Source: Streptomyces sp. ICC1 | GTDB taxonomy: Bacteria > Actinomycetota > Actinomycetes > Streptomycetales > Streptomycetaceae | Assembly (NCBI RefSeq): GCF_003287935.1 | Contig: NZ_CP030287.1 | Location: 558,001 to 622,000 of the forward strand | DNA: 64,000 bases | Direction of reading: 5' to 3' | Part shown: piece after piece, positions 1 through 8,933 of the stretch | Numbering within the stretch: position 1 is the stretch's first letter | Layout: every line of letters begins with the position of its first letter | Program-made: the position numbers and the translations under genes | The notes under the pieces: generated by a model | The model's database searches: none | Told to the model about the DNA's origin: nothing | Seen by the model: only the letters and a program-made list of their open reading frames with translations

Positions 1-2342
1 GCGTACAGCAGCACCTTCTTCTCCGGGTCGATCCCGAACTCGCCGGCCAGCGGCCCGCGCACCCGCTCGCCGCTGTGCGCCTCGGAGCGGTGCGCCGCGA
101 CCAGGGCGTCGTTGCGCGGGTAGCCCGTGCGCAGCAGCACCTCGTCGCGCAGCCGGAAGCCCTTGGCGAGAGTGCGCGCGTCGTGCTCGGAGCGGATCAG
201 GAAGTGGTCGAAGCGGTCGACGGCCGCCTGGAAGCGGCGCTGGCCGGCCCGGTCCTGGGCCTTGGTGCGGGGCTCGTGGAAGCCCATCCGCTTGAGCGCG
301 GAGCCGTGCCAGGTCTGGATGTACGTGGTCCCCGGGCGCTTGGTCAGCGCCAGCGGGAAGCCCTGGTTGTCGACCCAGTACTCGGCCTGGGCCAGGGCGC
401 GCAGGTACGGCCAGCTCCAGCGCCGCACCAGGGTGGCGCCCTTGGGGAAGCCCGTGGGCTTGCCGCCCGCGTACGACCAGATCGCCTCGAAGGGCACGCC
501 CTGGCGCACCATCTCCTCGTAGATCGCCTTCGGGCTGTCGCTGTACTGCTTGCCCATGTGGCTCTCGAAGACGACGGTGCCCTTCTTGACCGGCAGCTTC
601 GAGAAGACCTCGTGGTAGACCTTGACCTTCTGCTCGCCCGAGCCGAGGTTGCGGCGGGTCCGCAGTGCCTTGCGCAGACCCCGCTTGACCAGGCCGGCGG
701 CCTTGCCGTGCATCGCGCTGTTGATCAGCGTCTGAGTGCGCACGGCCGCGGCGCCCTCGGCGGTCAGGACGTAGGAGAGGTTGCCCTTTTTGGTCACCTC
801 GGGCTCGAAGCGGTCGGAGACCAGCCGGGTCAGGCGGGGGCGCACGCGCAGCCGGGCCGCCTTCTCCAGATCGACGCCGCCGACGGAGACGCGGGTGGTC
901 AGCCGGGAGCCGCCGGCCGTCAACTTCAGGCGTACGTCCCAGACGGCGTCGATGATGCCGAAGGGGCGGACGGTGCTCCCGATGTCGGCCGTGACGTTCC
1001 ACTCGATCGTGTCACCGGCGTGGCGCACGGTTGACACCGGGAAGCTGAAGGAGCGGACCCCGATCTGCCGGCGGGCTCGGAATTCGAGCGAGGCCTTCAG
1101 TTCCGCTTCGGGACGGATGCGGCCCAGCGGGTTCACGACGGCGCCCGACAGCGTGACGGTGCCGCGGCCGTCGTCCTCGTACGAGGTGAGGCGGTTGCCC
1201 AGGGCGAGGGAGGTGAGCGCCGTGGTGGCGAAGCCCTGGTCGGTGACGTCCAGTATCCGCCGGCCCTCGGCGTCGTCGAGATGGGCGGCGCACCAGTAGA
1301 CGCGGCCGTCGCGCTCGGCGAGCGGGGAGGTGAGCCGGCCCTTGTTGGTCATGGCGTCGGCGGCCGGGAGGAGGTTGTCCCAGTCCTGCTTGCCCAGCAG
1401 GTAGGCGCAGATGGCCTGGAGGTTCGTGACGTGCTCGTACGCGGCCGGGTCGATGCCGGCCAGGTAGCCGTTGGCGAGCCGGGCGAACTCCTGGCGGTAG
1501 GCGTCACCGAGCAGGGGCAGGTCCCGCAGGTGCAGCACCAGGTCGTGCTTGAGGAACTTGGCGTCCTTCGCGGACTTGATCTCGGTGTGGCCCTTGGCGG
1601 CCAGCAGCTCGTCGACGCGGCGGTGGATCTCCATCCGGTGGACGAAGTTCTCGATCTCGTGGCGCCGGTTGCTGATCGACTTCGCAGCGGCCTTCTCGAT
1701 CACGTTCCAGAAGTAGACGTGGTTCGGGATGAGCGTGATGCGGCGGGCGGCGACGTAGGCCTGGGCGGAGAAGAGCAGGTCCTCGTAGTGGATGCCGACC
1801 GGGAACTCCAGGCCCTGTTCCAGCAGGAACGCGCGCCGGTAGCACTTGTTCGTGGAGAGGGTGTCGTAAACCAGCAGGTCGGGGAACTCGGTGATCGACT
1901 CCAGCGTGCGGGTGCGCGCGTAGATCCACGGGTACCACTCGGTGGTCTTGCCCCACCGGTTGTCCAGGTGCACGCGGACGCACATGCCCGAGACCAGGTC
2001 GGAGCCGGTCCGACGGGCGGCGTCGAGCATGTTGCGGCAGGCGTTGCGTTCGAGAACGTCGTCGCTGTCCAGGAACATGACGTACTCGCCGACGGCCTGT
2101 TTGATGCCGTGGTTGCGGGGGGCGCCGCAGCCCCCGCTGTTCTCCGGCAGCCGGAAGGCGCGCACCCTCCCCGGATGCGCGGACTCGAGCTCCTGGGCGA
2201 CCGCGTAGGACCGGTCCTTGCTGCAGTCGTCGACGATCACGACTTCGACCCCGTGCAGAGTCTGGTCCAAAACCGACTGGACGGCTGTCGGCAGACGCTC
2301 TGCGTCGTTGTAGACGATGACGACCACGGAGACGTCAGGCAC
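1..2342 (-). CDS. Bifunctional glycosyltransferase family 2 / CDP-glycerol glycerophosphotransferase (3' end outside window)
   Basis: Partial gene running off the left edge; about 780 codons are visible. The N-terminal part (residues 1 to about 250) is a GT-A glycosyltransferase: VSVVVIVYND at the start, VVIVDDCSKD, and the metal-binding MFLDSDD. The later part (from about residue 600) reads like a teichoic-acid CDP-glycerol glycerophosphotransferase, with VVFESHMGKQYSDSP and the YIQTWHGSALKRMG motif. The role would be polymerising or decorating a teichoic-acid-like wall polymer at the inner face of the membrane. I chose the GTG at 2342 because GAGG lies five bases upstream; an in-frame GTG at 2348 is possible but has no spacing for a ribosome site. 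It is divergent from two further envelope glycosylation genes. Confidence 0.85.
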   Translation of the reverse strand, partial: MPDVSVVVIVYNDAERLPTAVQSVLDQTLHGVEVVIVDDCSKDRSYAVAQELESAHPGRVRAFRLPENSGGCGAPRNHGIKQAVGEYVMFLDSDDVLERNACRNMLDAARRTGSDLVSGMCVRVHLDNRWGKTTEWYPWIYARTRTLESITEFPDLLVYDTLSTNKCYRRAFLLEQGLEFPVGIHYEDLLFSAQAYVAARRITLIPNHVYFWNVIEKAAAKSISNRRHEIENFVHRMEIHRRVDELLAAKGHTEIKSAKDAKFLKHDLVLHLRDLPLLGDAYRQEFARLANGYLAGIDPAAYEHVTNLQAICAYLLGKQDWDNLLPAADAMTNKGRLTSPLAERDGRVYWCAAHLDDAEGRRILDVTDQGFATTALTSLALGNRLTSYEDDGRGTVTLSGAVVNPLGRIRPEAELKASLEFRARRQIGVRSFSFPVSTVRHAGDTIEWNVTADIGSTVRPFGIIDAVWDVRLKLTAGGSRLTTRVSVGGVDLEKAARLRVRPRLTRLVSDRFEPEVTKKGNLSYVLTAEGAAAVRTQTLINSAMHGKAAGLVKRGLRKALRTRRNLGSGEQKVKVYHEVFSKLPVKKGTVVFESHMGKQYSDSPKAIYEEMVRQGVPFEAIWSYAGGKPTGFPKGATLVRRWSWPYLRALAQAEYWVDNQGFPLALTKRPGTTYIQTWHGSALKRMGFHEPRTKAQDRAGQRRFQAAVDRFDHFLIRSEHDARTLAKGFRLRDEVLLRTGYPRNDALVAAHRSEAHSGERVRGPLAGEFGIDPEKKVLLY

Positions 2343-2505
2343 GTGCACCTCGATCCCTTTGATTCATTCCGCTTATCCAGTCAAAGCTACCGTGTGCCGC
2401 ACTCGCCCCCGGCAGCCCCGCGACCGGCGTGCATACTTCTAAGGAAGAGGTGAGTGGCAGGTCCGGTCGCCGACAATCACCCGTTCGGACCCGCAGGAAG
2501 TGTTC

Positions 2506-3522
2506 ATGAAGCTGTCCGTAGTAGTCCCTTGCTACAACGAGGAAGCCGTCATCGACAGCTTCGACACGGAGATCCGCAAGGTCCTGGACGCCCTCCCCGT
2601 CGAGTACGAGGTCTGCTACGTCGACGACGGCAGCCGCGACGGCACCCTCGGCAAGCTCCGCAAGATCGCGGCCCAGTACGCCGACCAGACCCGCTACGTC
2701 TCCTTCAGCCGGAACTTCGGCAAGGAGGCCGGCATGCTCGCCGGCCTGCGCGAGGCGACCGGCGACGCGGTGGTCATCATGGACGCGGACCTCCAGCACC
2801 CGCCGGAGCTCATCGCCACCATGCTCGACTACTACCGGCTGGGACACGACCAGATCATCGCCCGCCGCACGCGCGAGGGCGACAAGAAGGTCCGCACCGC
2901 GCTGAGCCGCCTCTACTACCGGGGCATCAACCGGTGGGTCGACGTGGAGCTCACCGACGGCGTCGGCGACTTCCGGCTGCTGTCGCGCCCGGCCGTGGAC
3001 GCCCTGCTGTCGCTGCCCGAGTACAACCGCTTCTCCAAGGGCCTCTTCTCCTGGATCGGTTTCGACACCGTCCACTTCGACTACCGCAACGCGCAGCGCG
3101 AGGCCGGCGAGACGAAGTGGAAGTTCGGCTCCCTGGTGAACTACGGCATGGACGGGCTGATCTCGTTCAACAACCGGCCGCTGCGCATCGCCATCTGGGC
3201 GGGCGTCTCGCTGGTGGCCCTGACGGCGCTGTACGCCCTGTCGATCGCGGTCATCGCGATGACCCAGGGCGTGACCTCCCCGGGCTACGTCACCCTCGTC
3301 GCGATCATCGTCGGCCTCGGCGGCGTTCAGATGATCATGCTGGGGCTGATCGGCGAGTACATCGGCCGCATCTACTACGAGACCAAGCGCCGGCCGCACT
3401 TCCTCGTCAAGGAGTCGCACGGCACGGAGCCCCTGCCCCGCGACGTGCGGGCCGCCGAGGACATCCGGAAGACCAGCGGCACCGCGGTGCCCGAGAGCGT
3501 GATCGCGGAGCGCAGCAGCTGA
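2506..3522 (+). CDS. Membrane-anchored family 2 glycosyltransferase (polyprenyl-phosphate sugar transferase, GtrB/DPM type)
   Basis: A 338-residue protein that begins MKLSVVVPCYNEE, the standard GT2 start, with the DAD-type metal site in VVIMDADLQHPPEL and a fold typical of dolichyl/undecaprenyl-phosphate glucosyl or mannosyl transferases. Two hydrophobic segments near the C-terminus (about residues 230-255 and 265-290) fit the GtrB arrangement. It probably loads a sugar onto a polyprenyl phosphate carrier for transfer outside the cell. The ATG at 2506 is preferred over the GTG at 2500 because AGGAAG ends five bases before it. The stop overlaps the start of the GtrA-type gene (TGATG), a strong sign of a two-gene unit. 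Confidence 0.9.
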   Translation: MKLSVVVPCYNEEAVIDSFDTEIRKVLDALPVEYEVCYVDDGSRDGTLGKLRKIAAQYADQTRYVSFSRNFGKEAGMLAGLREATGDAVVIMDADLQHPPELIATMLDYYRLGHDQIIARRTREGDKKVRTALSRLYYRGINRWVDVELTDGVGDFRLLSRPAVDALLSLPEYNRFSKGLFSWIGFDTVHFDYRNAQREAGETKWKFGSLVNYGMDGLISFNNRPLRIAIWAGVSLVALTALYALSIAVIAMTQGVTSPGYVTLVAIIVGLGGVQMIMLGLIGEYIGRIYYETKRRPHFLVKESHGTEPLPRDVRAAEDIRKTSGTAVPESVIAERSS

Positions 3523-4001
3523 TGCGGAACAAGCCCGAAACCCCCCGCGACACCCCCCGCGACCCGGCCAAGCCGGACCGCAGGACGCAGCTCGGCCAGA
3601 TCTTCCGGTTCGCGCTGGTCGGCGGGGTCAACACCGGCACCTTCTTCGTGCTGTACCTGATCCTGCACCCGTTCATGCCGTACTTCGCCGCCTACACCCT
3701 CGCCTTCGTGCTGGCGATGGTCGGCTCGTTCTTCATGAACACCTACTTCACCTACCGCACCCGGCCGACCTGGAAGAAGTTCCTGCTCTTCCCGCTGACC
3801 AACATCACGAACTACGTGATCCAGTCCGCCGGCCTGTACGCCCTGGTGACCTGGGCGGGCATGAACACCAAGATCGCGCCGCTGGTCGCCGCGGTCCTGG
3901 CCATCCCGTTCACCTTCGTCCTGTCCCGCAAGATCCTCATCCCGGGCACCGGGGACCAGGCCGGGGAAGCGGAGCAGGCCCGCAAGCCGTCCACGGTCTG
4001 A
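3522..4001 (+). CDS. GtrA-like small membrane protein (lipid-linked sugar translocation)
   Basis: A 159-residue protein with a charged N-terminal tail followed by the GtrA signature (IFRFALVGGVNTGTFF) and four hydrophobic segments within residues about 25-140, the usual GtrA layout. GtrA proteins are thought to help flip polyprenyl-phosphate sugars made by GtrB partners. The start ATG overlaps the stop of the upstream glycosyltransferase by one base, so the two are very likely translated together. The C-terminal tail (GDQAGEAEQARKP) is charged and probably cytoplasmic. The exact sugar cannot be told from the sequence. Confidence 0.88.
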   Translation: MRNKPETPRDTPRDPAKPDRRTQLGQIFRFALVGGVNTGTFFVLYLILHPFMPYFAAYTLAFVLAMVGSFFMNTYFTYRTRPTWKKFLLFPLTNITNYVIQSAGLYALVTWAGMNTKIAPLVAAVLAIPFTFVLSRKILIPGTGDQAGEAEQARKPSTV

Positions 4002-4080
4002 AACCGGAGGGCGGCCCCGCCCGGCCACCCCGTAGATTGAGCGGGCAGGGTCGGGCAAGGCGAGGGGCAAGGGGACAGAC

Positions 4081-5208
4081 GTGTCAGCGGCTAGGCAGGG
4101 TGTGCTCGACGCGCGCAGGATCGTGGTCAAGGTCGGATCCTCCTCCCTGACCACGGCCACCGGCGGACTCGACGCCGACCGGGTGGACGCCCTGGTCGAC
4201 GTACTGGCCAAGGCGCGCGGCGGCGGCGAGAAGGAGATCGTCCTGGTCTCCAGCGGAGCCATCGCCGCCGGGCTCTCCCCGCTCGGCCTGCACCGCCGCC
4301 CCACGGACCTGGCCCGCCAGCAGGCCGCCGCCAGCGTCGGGCAGGGCCTGCTCGTCGCCCGGTACACCGCCTCCTTCGCCCGGTACGGGATCCGCGTCGG
4401 CCAGGTGCTGCTCACCACCGACGACACCAGCCGGCGCGCGCACTACCGCAACGCCTACCGGACCCTGGACCAGCTCCTGGCCATGGGCGCCCTGCCCGTC
4501 GTCAACGAGAACGACACCGTCGCCACCGACGAGATCCGCTTCGGCGACAACGACCGCCTCGCCGCGCTCGTGGCCCACCTCGTCCGCGCCGACCTCCTCG
4601 TGCTCCTCTCGGACGTGGACGGCCTCTACGACGGGGACCCGGCCCAGCCCGGCACCAGCCGCATCGACGAGGTGCGCGGCCCCGAGGACATCGCCCACGT
4701 CACCATCGGCAGCGTCGGCAAGGCGGGTGTCGGCACCGGCGGCATGGCCACCAAGGTCGAGGCCGCGCGGATCGCCGCGGCGGCCGGCATCCCCGTCGTC
4801 CTGACCTCGGCCAGCCAGGCCGCGGACGCCCTGGCCGGGCGGGAGACGGGCACCCTGTTCCACTCCACCGGGCGCCGGTCCACCGACCGGCTGCTCTGGC
4901 TCCAGCACGCGTCGACCCCGCAGGGGCACCTCGTCCTGGACGACGGAGCCGTCCGCGCGGTCACCGAGCGCGGCAGCTCGCTGCTGCCCGCGGGCATCGC
5001 CTCGGTCGAGGGCGACTTCGTCGCCGGCGACCCCGTCGAACTGCGCTCGACCGACGGCCGGGCCGTCGCCCGCGGCCTCGTCAACTTCGACGCCAAGGAG
5101 CTTCCGCGGCTCCTCGGCCGCTCCACGCGCGAGCTCGCGCGCGAACTCGGACCCGAGTACGAGCGGGAGGTCGTCCACCGGGACGATCTGGTCCTGCTGC
5201 AGGGCTGA
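4081..5208 (+). CDS. proB: Glutamate 5-kinase
   Basis: A 375-residue enzyme for the first step of proline synthesis, phosphorylating glutamate to glutamyl-5-phosphate. The amino-acid kinase domain carries RIVVKVGSSSLT, LVSSGAIAAG, NENDTVATDEIRFGDND and LLSDVDGLYD; a PUA domain follows at about residues 280-365. Length is normal for the family. The start is GTG with GGGGACAGAC just upstream. proA lies about 600 bp downstream with one short conserved ORF between, the usual streptomycete arrangement, so ProB and ProA probably act as a pair. The 79-bp gap before the gene separates it from gtrA. Confidence 0.96.
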   Translation: MSAARQGVLDARRIVVKVGSSSLTTATGGLDADRVDALVDVLAKARGGGEKEIVLVSSGAIAAGLSPLGLHRRPTDLARQQAAASVGQGLLVARYTASFARYGIRVGQVLLTTDDTSRRAHYRNAYRTLDQLLAMGALPVVNENDTVATDEIRFGDNDRLAALVAHLVRADLLVLLSDVDGLYDGDPAQPGTSRIDEVRGPEDIAHVTIGSVGKAGVGTGGMATKVEAARIAAAAGIPVVLTSASQAADALAGRETGTLFHSTGRRSTDRLLWLQHASTPQGHLVLDDGAVRAVTERGSSLLPAGIASVEGDFVAGDPVELRSTDGRAVARGLVNFDAKELPRLLGRSTRELARELGPEYEREVVHRDDLVLLQG

Positions 5209-5295
5209 GGTTCGGCAAAACCGCCGCGCGGTGGGCCGAGGACTGGTCAACTGTGAGGGGCGGACAGGCAATGGCGCGGGACGAGGAGGCGGCTG

Positions 5296-5706
5296 GTGAG
5301 ACGAGCGCTGACCAGCGTCGGCACCGGGGACGGTGACATCGGCGGGAGCGGGGAGGACCGGGACTCCTCCCGTCTGTGGCACATCACCCTGAGCGTCTCC
5401 GGGAAGCCGGCGCCGCTGTGCGAGGTCCGACGCGGGCTGGAGCAGCTCGCCCACGACCACCCCTTCCTGCTGACCAGCCGGTACGCCGACGACCACGCGG
5501 AAATCCGCTACTGGGAGGAGGCCCGCGACCTCCACGACGCGGCGGCCGTCGCTCTGCGGCTGTGGGGCGAGCACCGCTCCTCGGCGAAGCTGCCGCCCTG
5601 GGAGATCGTCGGCCTGGAGGTCATCGACCGGGCCACCTACCACCAGCGCGTCGCCGAGGGCTACGGCCCGCCCCCGGCCCACCCGGTGGGCGTGCACCCC
5701 TACTGA
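5296..5706 (+). CDS. Conserved hypothetical protein between proB and proA
   Basis: A 136-residue protein with no function I recognise. The start is GTG, six bases after GAGGAGG, a strong ribosome site that fixes the start. After a disordered N-terminus (about 25 residues, Gly/Asp rich) comes a compact alpha/beta region ([50 protein letters not shown]). Its position between proB and proA is, from memory, conserved in Streptomyces, but this does not show a role in proline synthesis. No signal peptide or membrane segment is visible, so it is probably cytoplasmic. Confidence 0.8.
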   Translation: MRRALTSVGTGDGDIGGSGEDRDSSRLWHITLSVSGKPAPLCEVRRGLEQLAHDHPFLLTSRYADDHAEIRYWEEARDLHDAAAVALRLWGEHRSSAKLPPWEIVGLEVIDRATYHQRVAEGYGPPPAHPVGVHPY

Positions 5707-5801
5707 CGCGCCCGGCGCCGGGGGCGGTGTGCCAAGGAGGCGGCCGTCTCGGGGGGTGGAACCCCATCCGGCCCGGCCGGGGCGGGGATTACCCTGGCCG
5801 C

Positions 5802-7079
5802 ATGACCTCGCTCGATGCCACCACCTCGCCCGTGATCGCCACCGCGCAAGCCGCCCGCACCGCCGCCGCGGCCATCGCCCCGCTCCCGCGGTCCGCCAAG
5901 GACACCGCCCTGCTGGCCATCGCCGACGCGCTGGAGGCCCGTACCGCCGAGATCGTCGAGGCCAACGCCGTCGACACGGCCAAGGCCCGCGAGGCCGGGA
6001 CGAGCGAGACCGTCATCGACCGCCTGACCCTCACCCCCGAGCGCGTCAAGGCCATCGCCTCCGACGTGCGCGACGTCGCGGCACTGCCCGACCCCGTCGG
6101 CGAGGTCGTCCGCGGCTCCACCCTCCCCAACGGCATCGACCTGCGCCAGATCCGTGTCCCGCTCGGCGTCGTCGGCATCATCTACGAGGCACGCCCCAAC
6201 GTCACCGTCGACGCCGCCGCCCTCTGCCTGAAGTCCGGCAACGCCGTCCTGCTGCGCGGCTCCTCCTCCGCCTACGCCTCCAACACGGCCCTCGTCGGCA
6301 TCCTGCGGGACGCCATCTCCGGGGCCGGTCTGCCCGCCGACGCGATCCAGCTCGTCCCCGGTGAGTCCCGCGACTCCGTCCGCGAGCTGATGCGCGCCCG
6401 CGGCCTCGTCGACGTGCTCATCCCGCGCGGCGGCGCCTCCCTCATCAAGACCGTGGTCGAGGAGTCCATCGTCCCGGTCATCGAGACCGGTACCGGCAAC
6501 TGCCACGTCTACGTGGACGCCCAGGCCGACCTGGCCATGGCCGTGGACATCCTGATCAACTCCAAGGCCCAGCGGCCCTCGGTCTGCAACTCGGCCGAGA
6601 CCCTCCTCGTCCACCGGGACATCGCCGCCGCCTTCCTGCCGCTGGCCCTGGACGCACTCGCCGAAGCCGGCGTGACCGTCCACGGCGACGGCGAGGTGCT
6701 CTCGTACGCCGAAGGCACCAAGGTCACCGCGCTCCCCGCCACCGACGAGGACTGGGCCGCCGAGTACCTCTCCTACGACATCGCCGCCGGGGTCGTCGAC
6801 TCCCTCGACGACGCCGTCGCCCACATCCGCCGCTGGACCTCCGGCCACACCGAGGCGATCGTCACCACCTCGCAGGCCGCCGCGCGCCGCTTCACCCAGC
6901 TGGTCGACTCGACGACGGTTGCCGTGAACGCCTCCACCCGGTTCACGGACGGTGGTCAGTTCGGCTTCGGTGCGGAGATCGGCATCTCCACCCAGAAGCT
7001 GCACGCCCGGGGCCCCATGGGGCTTCCGGAGCTCACCTCGACCAAGTACATCGTCACCGGCGACGGTCACGTACGGTAA
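5802..7079 (+). CDS. proA: Glutamate-5-semialdehyde dehydrogenase (gamma-glutamyl phosphate reductase)
   Basis: A 425-residue NADPH-dependent enzyme that reduces glutamyl-5-phosphate in the second step of proline synthesis. The aldehyde-dehydrogenase fold is clear: [25 protein letters not shown], and the catalytic cysteine in [10 protein letters not shown], ending with [13 protein letters not shown]. The ATG at 5802 gives the normal family length. The region just upstream (5707-5801) is GC-rich and carries no obvious strong ribosome site. Located downstream of proB and the intervening hypothetical gene in the same direction. Confidence 0.96.
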   Translation: MTSLDATTSPVIATAQAARTAAAAIAPLPRSAKDTALLAIADALEARTAEIVEANAVDTAKAREAGTSETVIDRLTLTPERVKAIASDVRDVAALPDPVGEVVRGSTLPNGIDLRQIRVPLGVVGIIYEARPNVTVDAAALCLKSGNAVLLRGSSSAYASNTALVGILRDAISGAGLPADAIQLVPGESRDSVRELMRARGLVDVLIPRGGASLIKTVVEESIVPVIETGTGNCHVYVDAQADLAMAVDILINSKAQRPSVCNSAETLLVHRDIAAAFLPLALDALAEAGVTVHGDGEVLSYAEGTKVTALPATDEDWAAEYLSYDIAAGVVDSLDDAVAHIRRWTSGHTEAIVTTSQAAARRFTQLVDSTTVAVNASTRFTDGGQFGFGAEIGISTQKLHARGPMGLPELTSTKYIVTGDGHVR

Positions 7080-7156
7080 CCGACCCCTGAACACCGTGTG
7101 GCCGGATTTCGGCGCACACCCTGCCCAAAGGTGTCCCTCAGGTCTACGCTGGTCCC

Positions 7157-7717
7157 GTGCCGGACGACGTGGGGGGCAAACCGTTCCCGGACGACGGGGA
7201 GCCCGACGACGACCGCGGAGGCGCGGACAAGGACTTCGCCTCCGTGGTGTTCGACGAGGACTTCGTCCGGAACGCCGAGATCCGTGAACCGAGCGCCGCG
7301 GAGCGCCAGCGGGCCGGCGACCGGGCGCGCGCCGAGGCGGCCGAGGCCGCCCGCGCCGCCTTCGCCGGCGGCTGGACGGGCGACGAGGACTACGACGCGT
7401 ACGCGTACTCCCCTCCCGACGGCCACCGGTCCGACGACTCGGGCTGGGACCACGGCCACGGCTTCGGGTACCCGGACGGCCCCTACGGCGCGTACGGCGG
7501 CAGCCTGCGCCCCTACCGGGGACGCTCGCCCTGGCTGCGCCCGGTCGCCTGGATCCTCGCCTTCGTGATGGGCCTCGGCATGATCGCGCTCGCCTTCAGC
7601 GCCGTCTACCGCAGCGCCGCGAGCGACGCCGAACCCGCTCCGGCGCCCGCCAGCACCCCGATGGGCGAAGTCGCCGGTGCGGGCAAGTTTATGGACCGCG
7701 TCGGCCGCCAACCCTGA
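7157..7717 (+). CDS. SCO2584-family spore-wall-associated membrane protein
   Basis: A 186-residue protein with an acidic, disordered N-terminus containing the motif FASVVFDEDFVRNAEIREPSA, a Gly/Tyr/Asp-rich middle, one transmembrane segment at about residues 130-155 (WLRPVAWILAFVMGLGMIAL) and a short outer tail. Position after proA and the paired SVVFDEDFVR motif match what I remember of SCO2584 of S. coelicolor, reported to interact with the spore wall synthesis complex; that link is recalled knowledge, not something the sequence proves. The start is GTG. The next gene shares the N-terminal motif, so the two may be related parts of one system. Confidence 0.72.
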   Translation: MPDDVGGKPFPDDGEPDDDRGGADKDFASVVFDEDFVRNAEIREPSAAERQRAGDRARAEAAEAARAAFAGGWTGDEDYDAYAYSPPDGHRSDDSGWDHGHGFGYPDGPYGAYGGSLRPYRGRSPWLRPVAWILAFVMGLGMIALAFSAVYRSAASDAEPAPAPASTPMGEVAGAGKFMDRVGRQP

Positions 7718-7784
7718 AGGTAGACCCCGCTCCCTTTCGCCGGAGCCGGGGGCTTCTCTGAAGCGGGGACAGCGGGGAGAAGCG

Positions 7785-8933
7785 ATGGCCGTGTCAGGAG
7801 ATCCACCCAGCGGCACCAACGGCACCCCCGGAGGCACCGAAGGGGGCGACGACGACTTCCGGTCGGACGAGTACCGATCGGTCGTGTTCGACGACGACTT
7901 CGTCCGGGCTGCCCGGCTCCAGGAGTTCTCGGCGCAGGAACGCATGGGCGAGCACGCCCGCGCCGTACGCAGCCGGTCGTTCTGGTCGGGCGCGGGTGCC
8001 GCCGGACCGCGCGGCGGCGCGTCGGCGGCCCGGCAGGGCCGCGTCATCGTGCTGTGCATCACCCTGGCGCTCGCCGCCGCCGTCTACATGGGGCTGCGCA
8101 ACCCCTACGTGCCACCCGCCGAAGGCCCGGCGGAGGCGCTCAGCAGCACCGTCGTCCCGCTCGCGCCCACCGAACCCGTACCGGGCGGCCGGCCCGCCGA
8201 CCTGTACGCGAAGAGCCCGGCAGCGCACTACCGCGTCGGGGCGGCCGGGATCAACCTGCCCGCCGTGCGCCGCACCCACCACTTCACCGACAGCCAGGTG
8301 CTCGCCGCGCTGACCATCGCCAAGGACTACCTGGTGCAGTCCTCACTGGACCCCGACGTGCTGTCCGCGACGGCCTCCCGGCCGGTGCGGGTCCTGCTCG
8401 ATCCCGCCCAGCTGACGCAGTTCGACCAGAGCGTGCTCGCGCCGTCCGGTGACGGGCGGCACGCCGTCACGGGCTGGCTGGTCCGCTTCGACCCCGCCGT
8501 CGCGGTCGTGGCCGACACCAGGGTCCGGGTCAGCGGAGTGCTCGCCTTCCACGAGGCAGGCCCGAACGTGCTGGAAGTGACCACCGACCACACCTTCGTC
8601 TACGCCGTGCGCCCGGCCACCGGCCTGCCGGCCGCCGCGGACGGCTCCTCGCTCTTCACCGTCCGGCGTGAGCTGAAACTGCGCTTCGACCGCGACGACC
8701 TCACGGCCCGGCGGGCGGAGCTGGTCACGGCCTACGTCATGGCCGGACCGCAGGACTGCTCCGCCGACCCGGCTGCGGGCTTCCGCCCGCTGCCGGCCGG
8801 CGCCGGGCCGACCACCGTCGGCCCGGCCGCGAGCGATCCGTACGCCAGCGGGCAGCCGCGGCGCTCGGCCGGGCTGTGCGGGGTCATGGCGCCGACGGCC
8901 TCCCCGGAGCAGGGCGTCAGCCCTGCCCCGTAG
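7785..8933 (+). CDS. SCO2583-family membrane protein
   Basis: A 382-residue protein. It shares the motif YRSVVFDDDFVRAARLQEF with the upstream gene, then has one transmembrane segment at about residues 88-108 (VIVLCITLALAAAVYMGL) and a large outer domain of about 270 residues with no enzyme motif I recognise. The ATG at 7785 follows GGGGAGAAGCG, a good ribosome site, and gives the expected type II topology. The 3' end overlaps the convergent M48 protease gene by 17 bases. Its placement suggests a role with the SCO2584-type protein at the envelope; the exact function is unknown. Confidence 0.7.
   Translation: MAVSGDPPSGTNGTPGGTEGGDDDFRSDEYRSVVFDDDFVRAARLQEFSAQERMGEHARAVRSRSFWSGAGAAGPRGGASAARQGRVIVLCITLALAAAVYMGLRNPYVPPAEGPAEALSSTVVPLAPTEPVPGGRPADLYAKSPAAHYRVGAAGINLPAVRRTHHFTDSQVLAALTIAKDYLVQSSLDPDVLSATASRPVRVLLDPAQLTQFDQSVLAPSGDGRHAVTGWLVRFDPAVAVVADTRVRVSGVLAFHEAGPNVLEVTTDHTFVYAVRPATGLPAAADGSSLFTVRRELKLRFDRDDLTARRAELVTAYVMAGPQDCSADPAAGFRPLPAGAGPTTVGPAASDPYASGQPRRSAGLCGVMAPTASPEQGVSPAP

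Noticed and set aside
75..2453. Long plus-strand frames at 75-1034 and 1281-2453
   Set aside because: They lie opposite the glycosyltransferase gene, have Arg/Val/Leu-rich sequence without motifs, and are shadows caused by high GC.
2454..4001. A single 515-residue frame covering both glycosylation genes
   Set aside because: Its first two thirds are low-complexity Arg/Gly/Pro shadow; the GtrA part starts at its own ATG at 3522.
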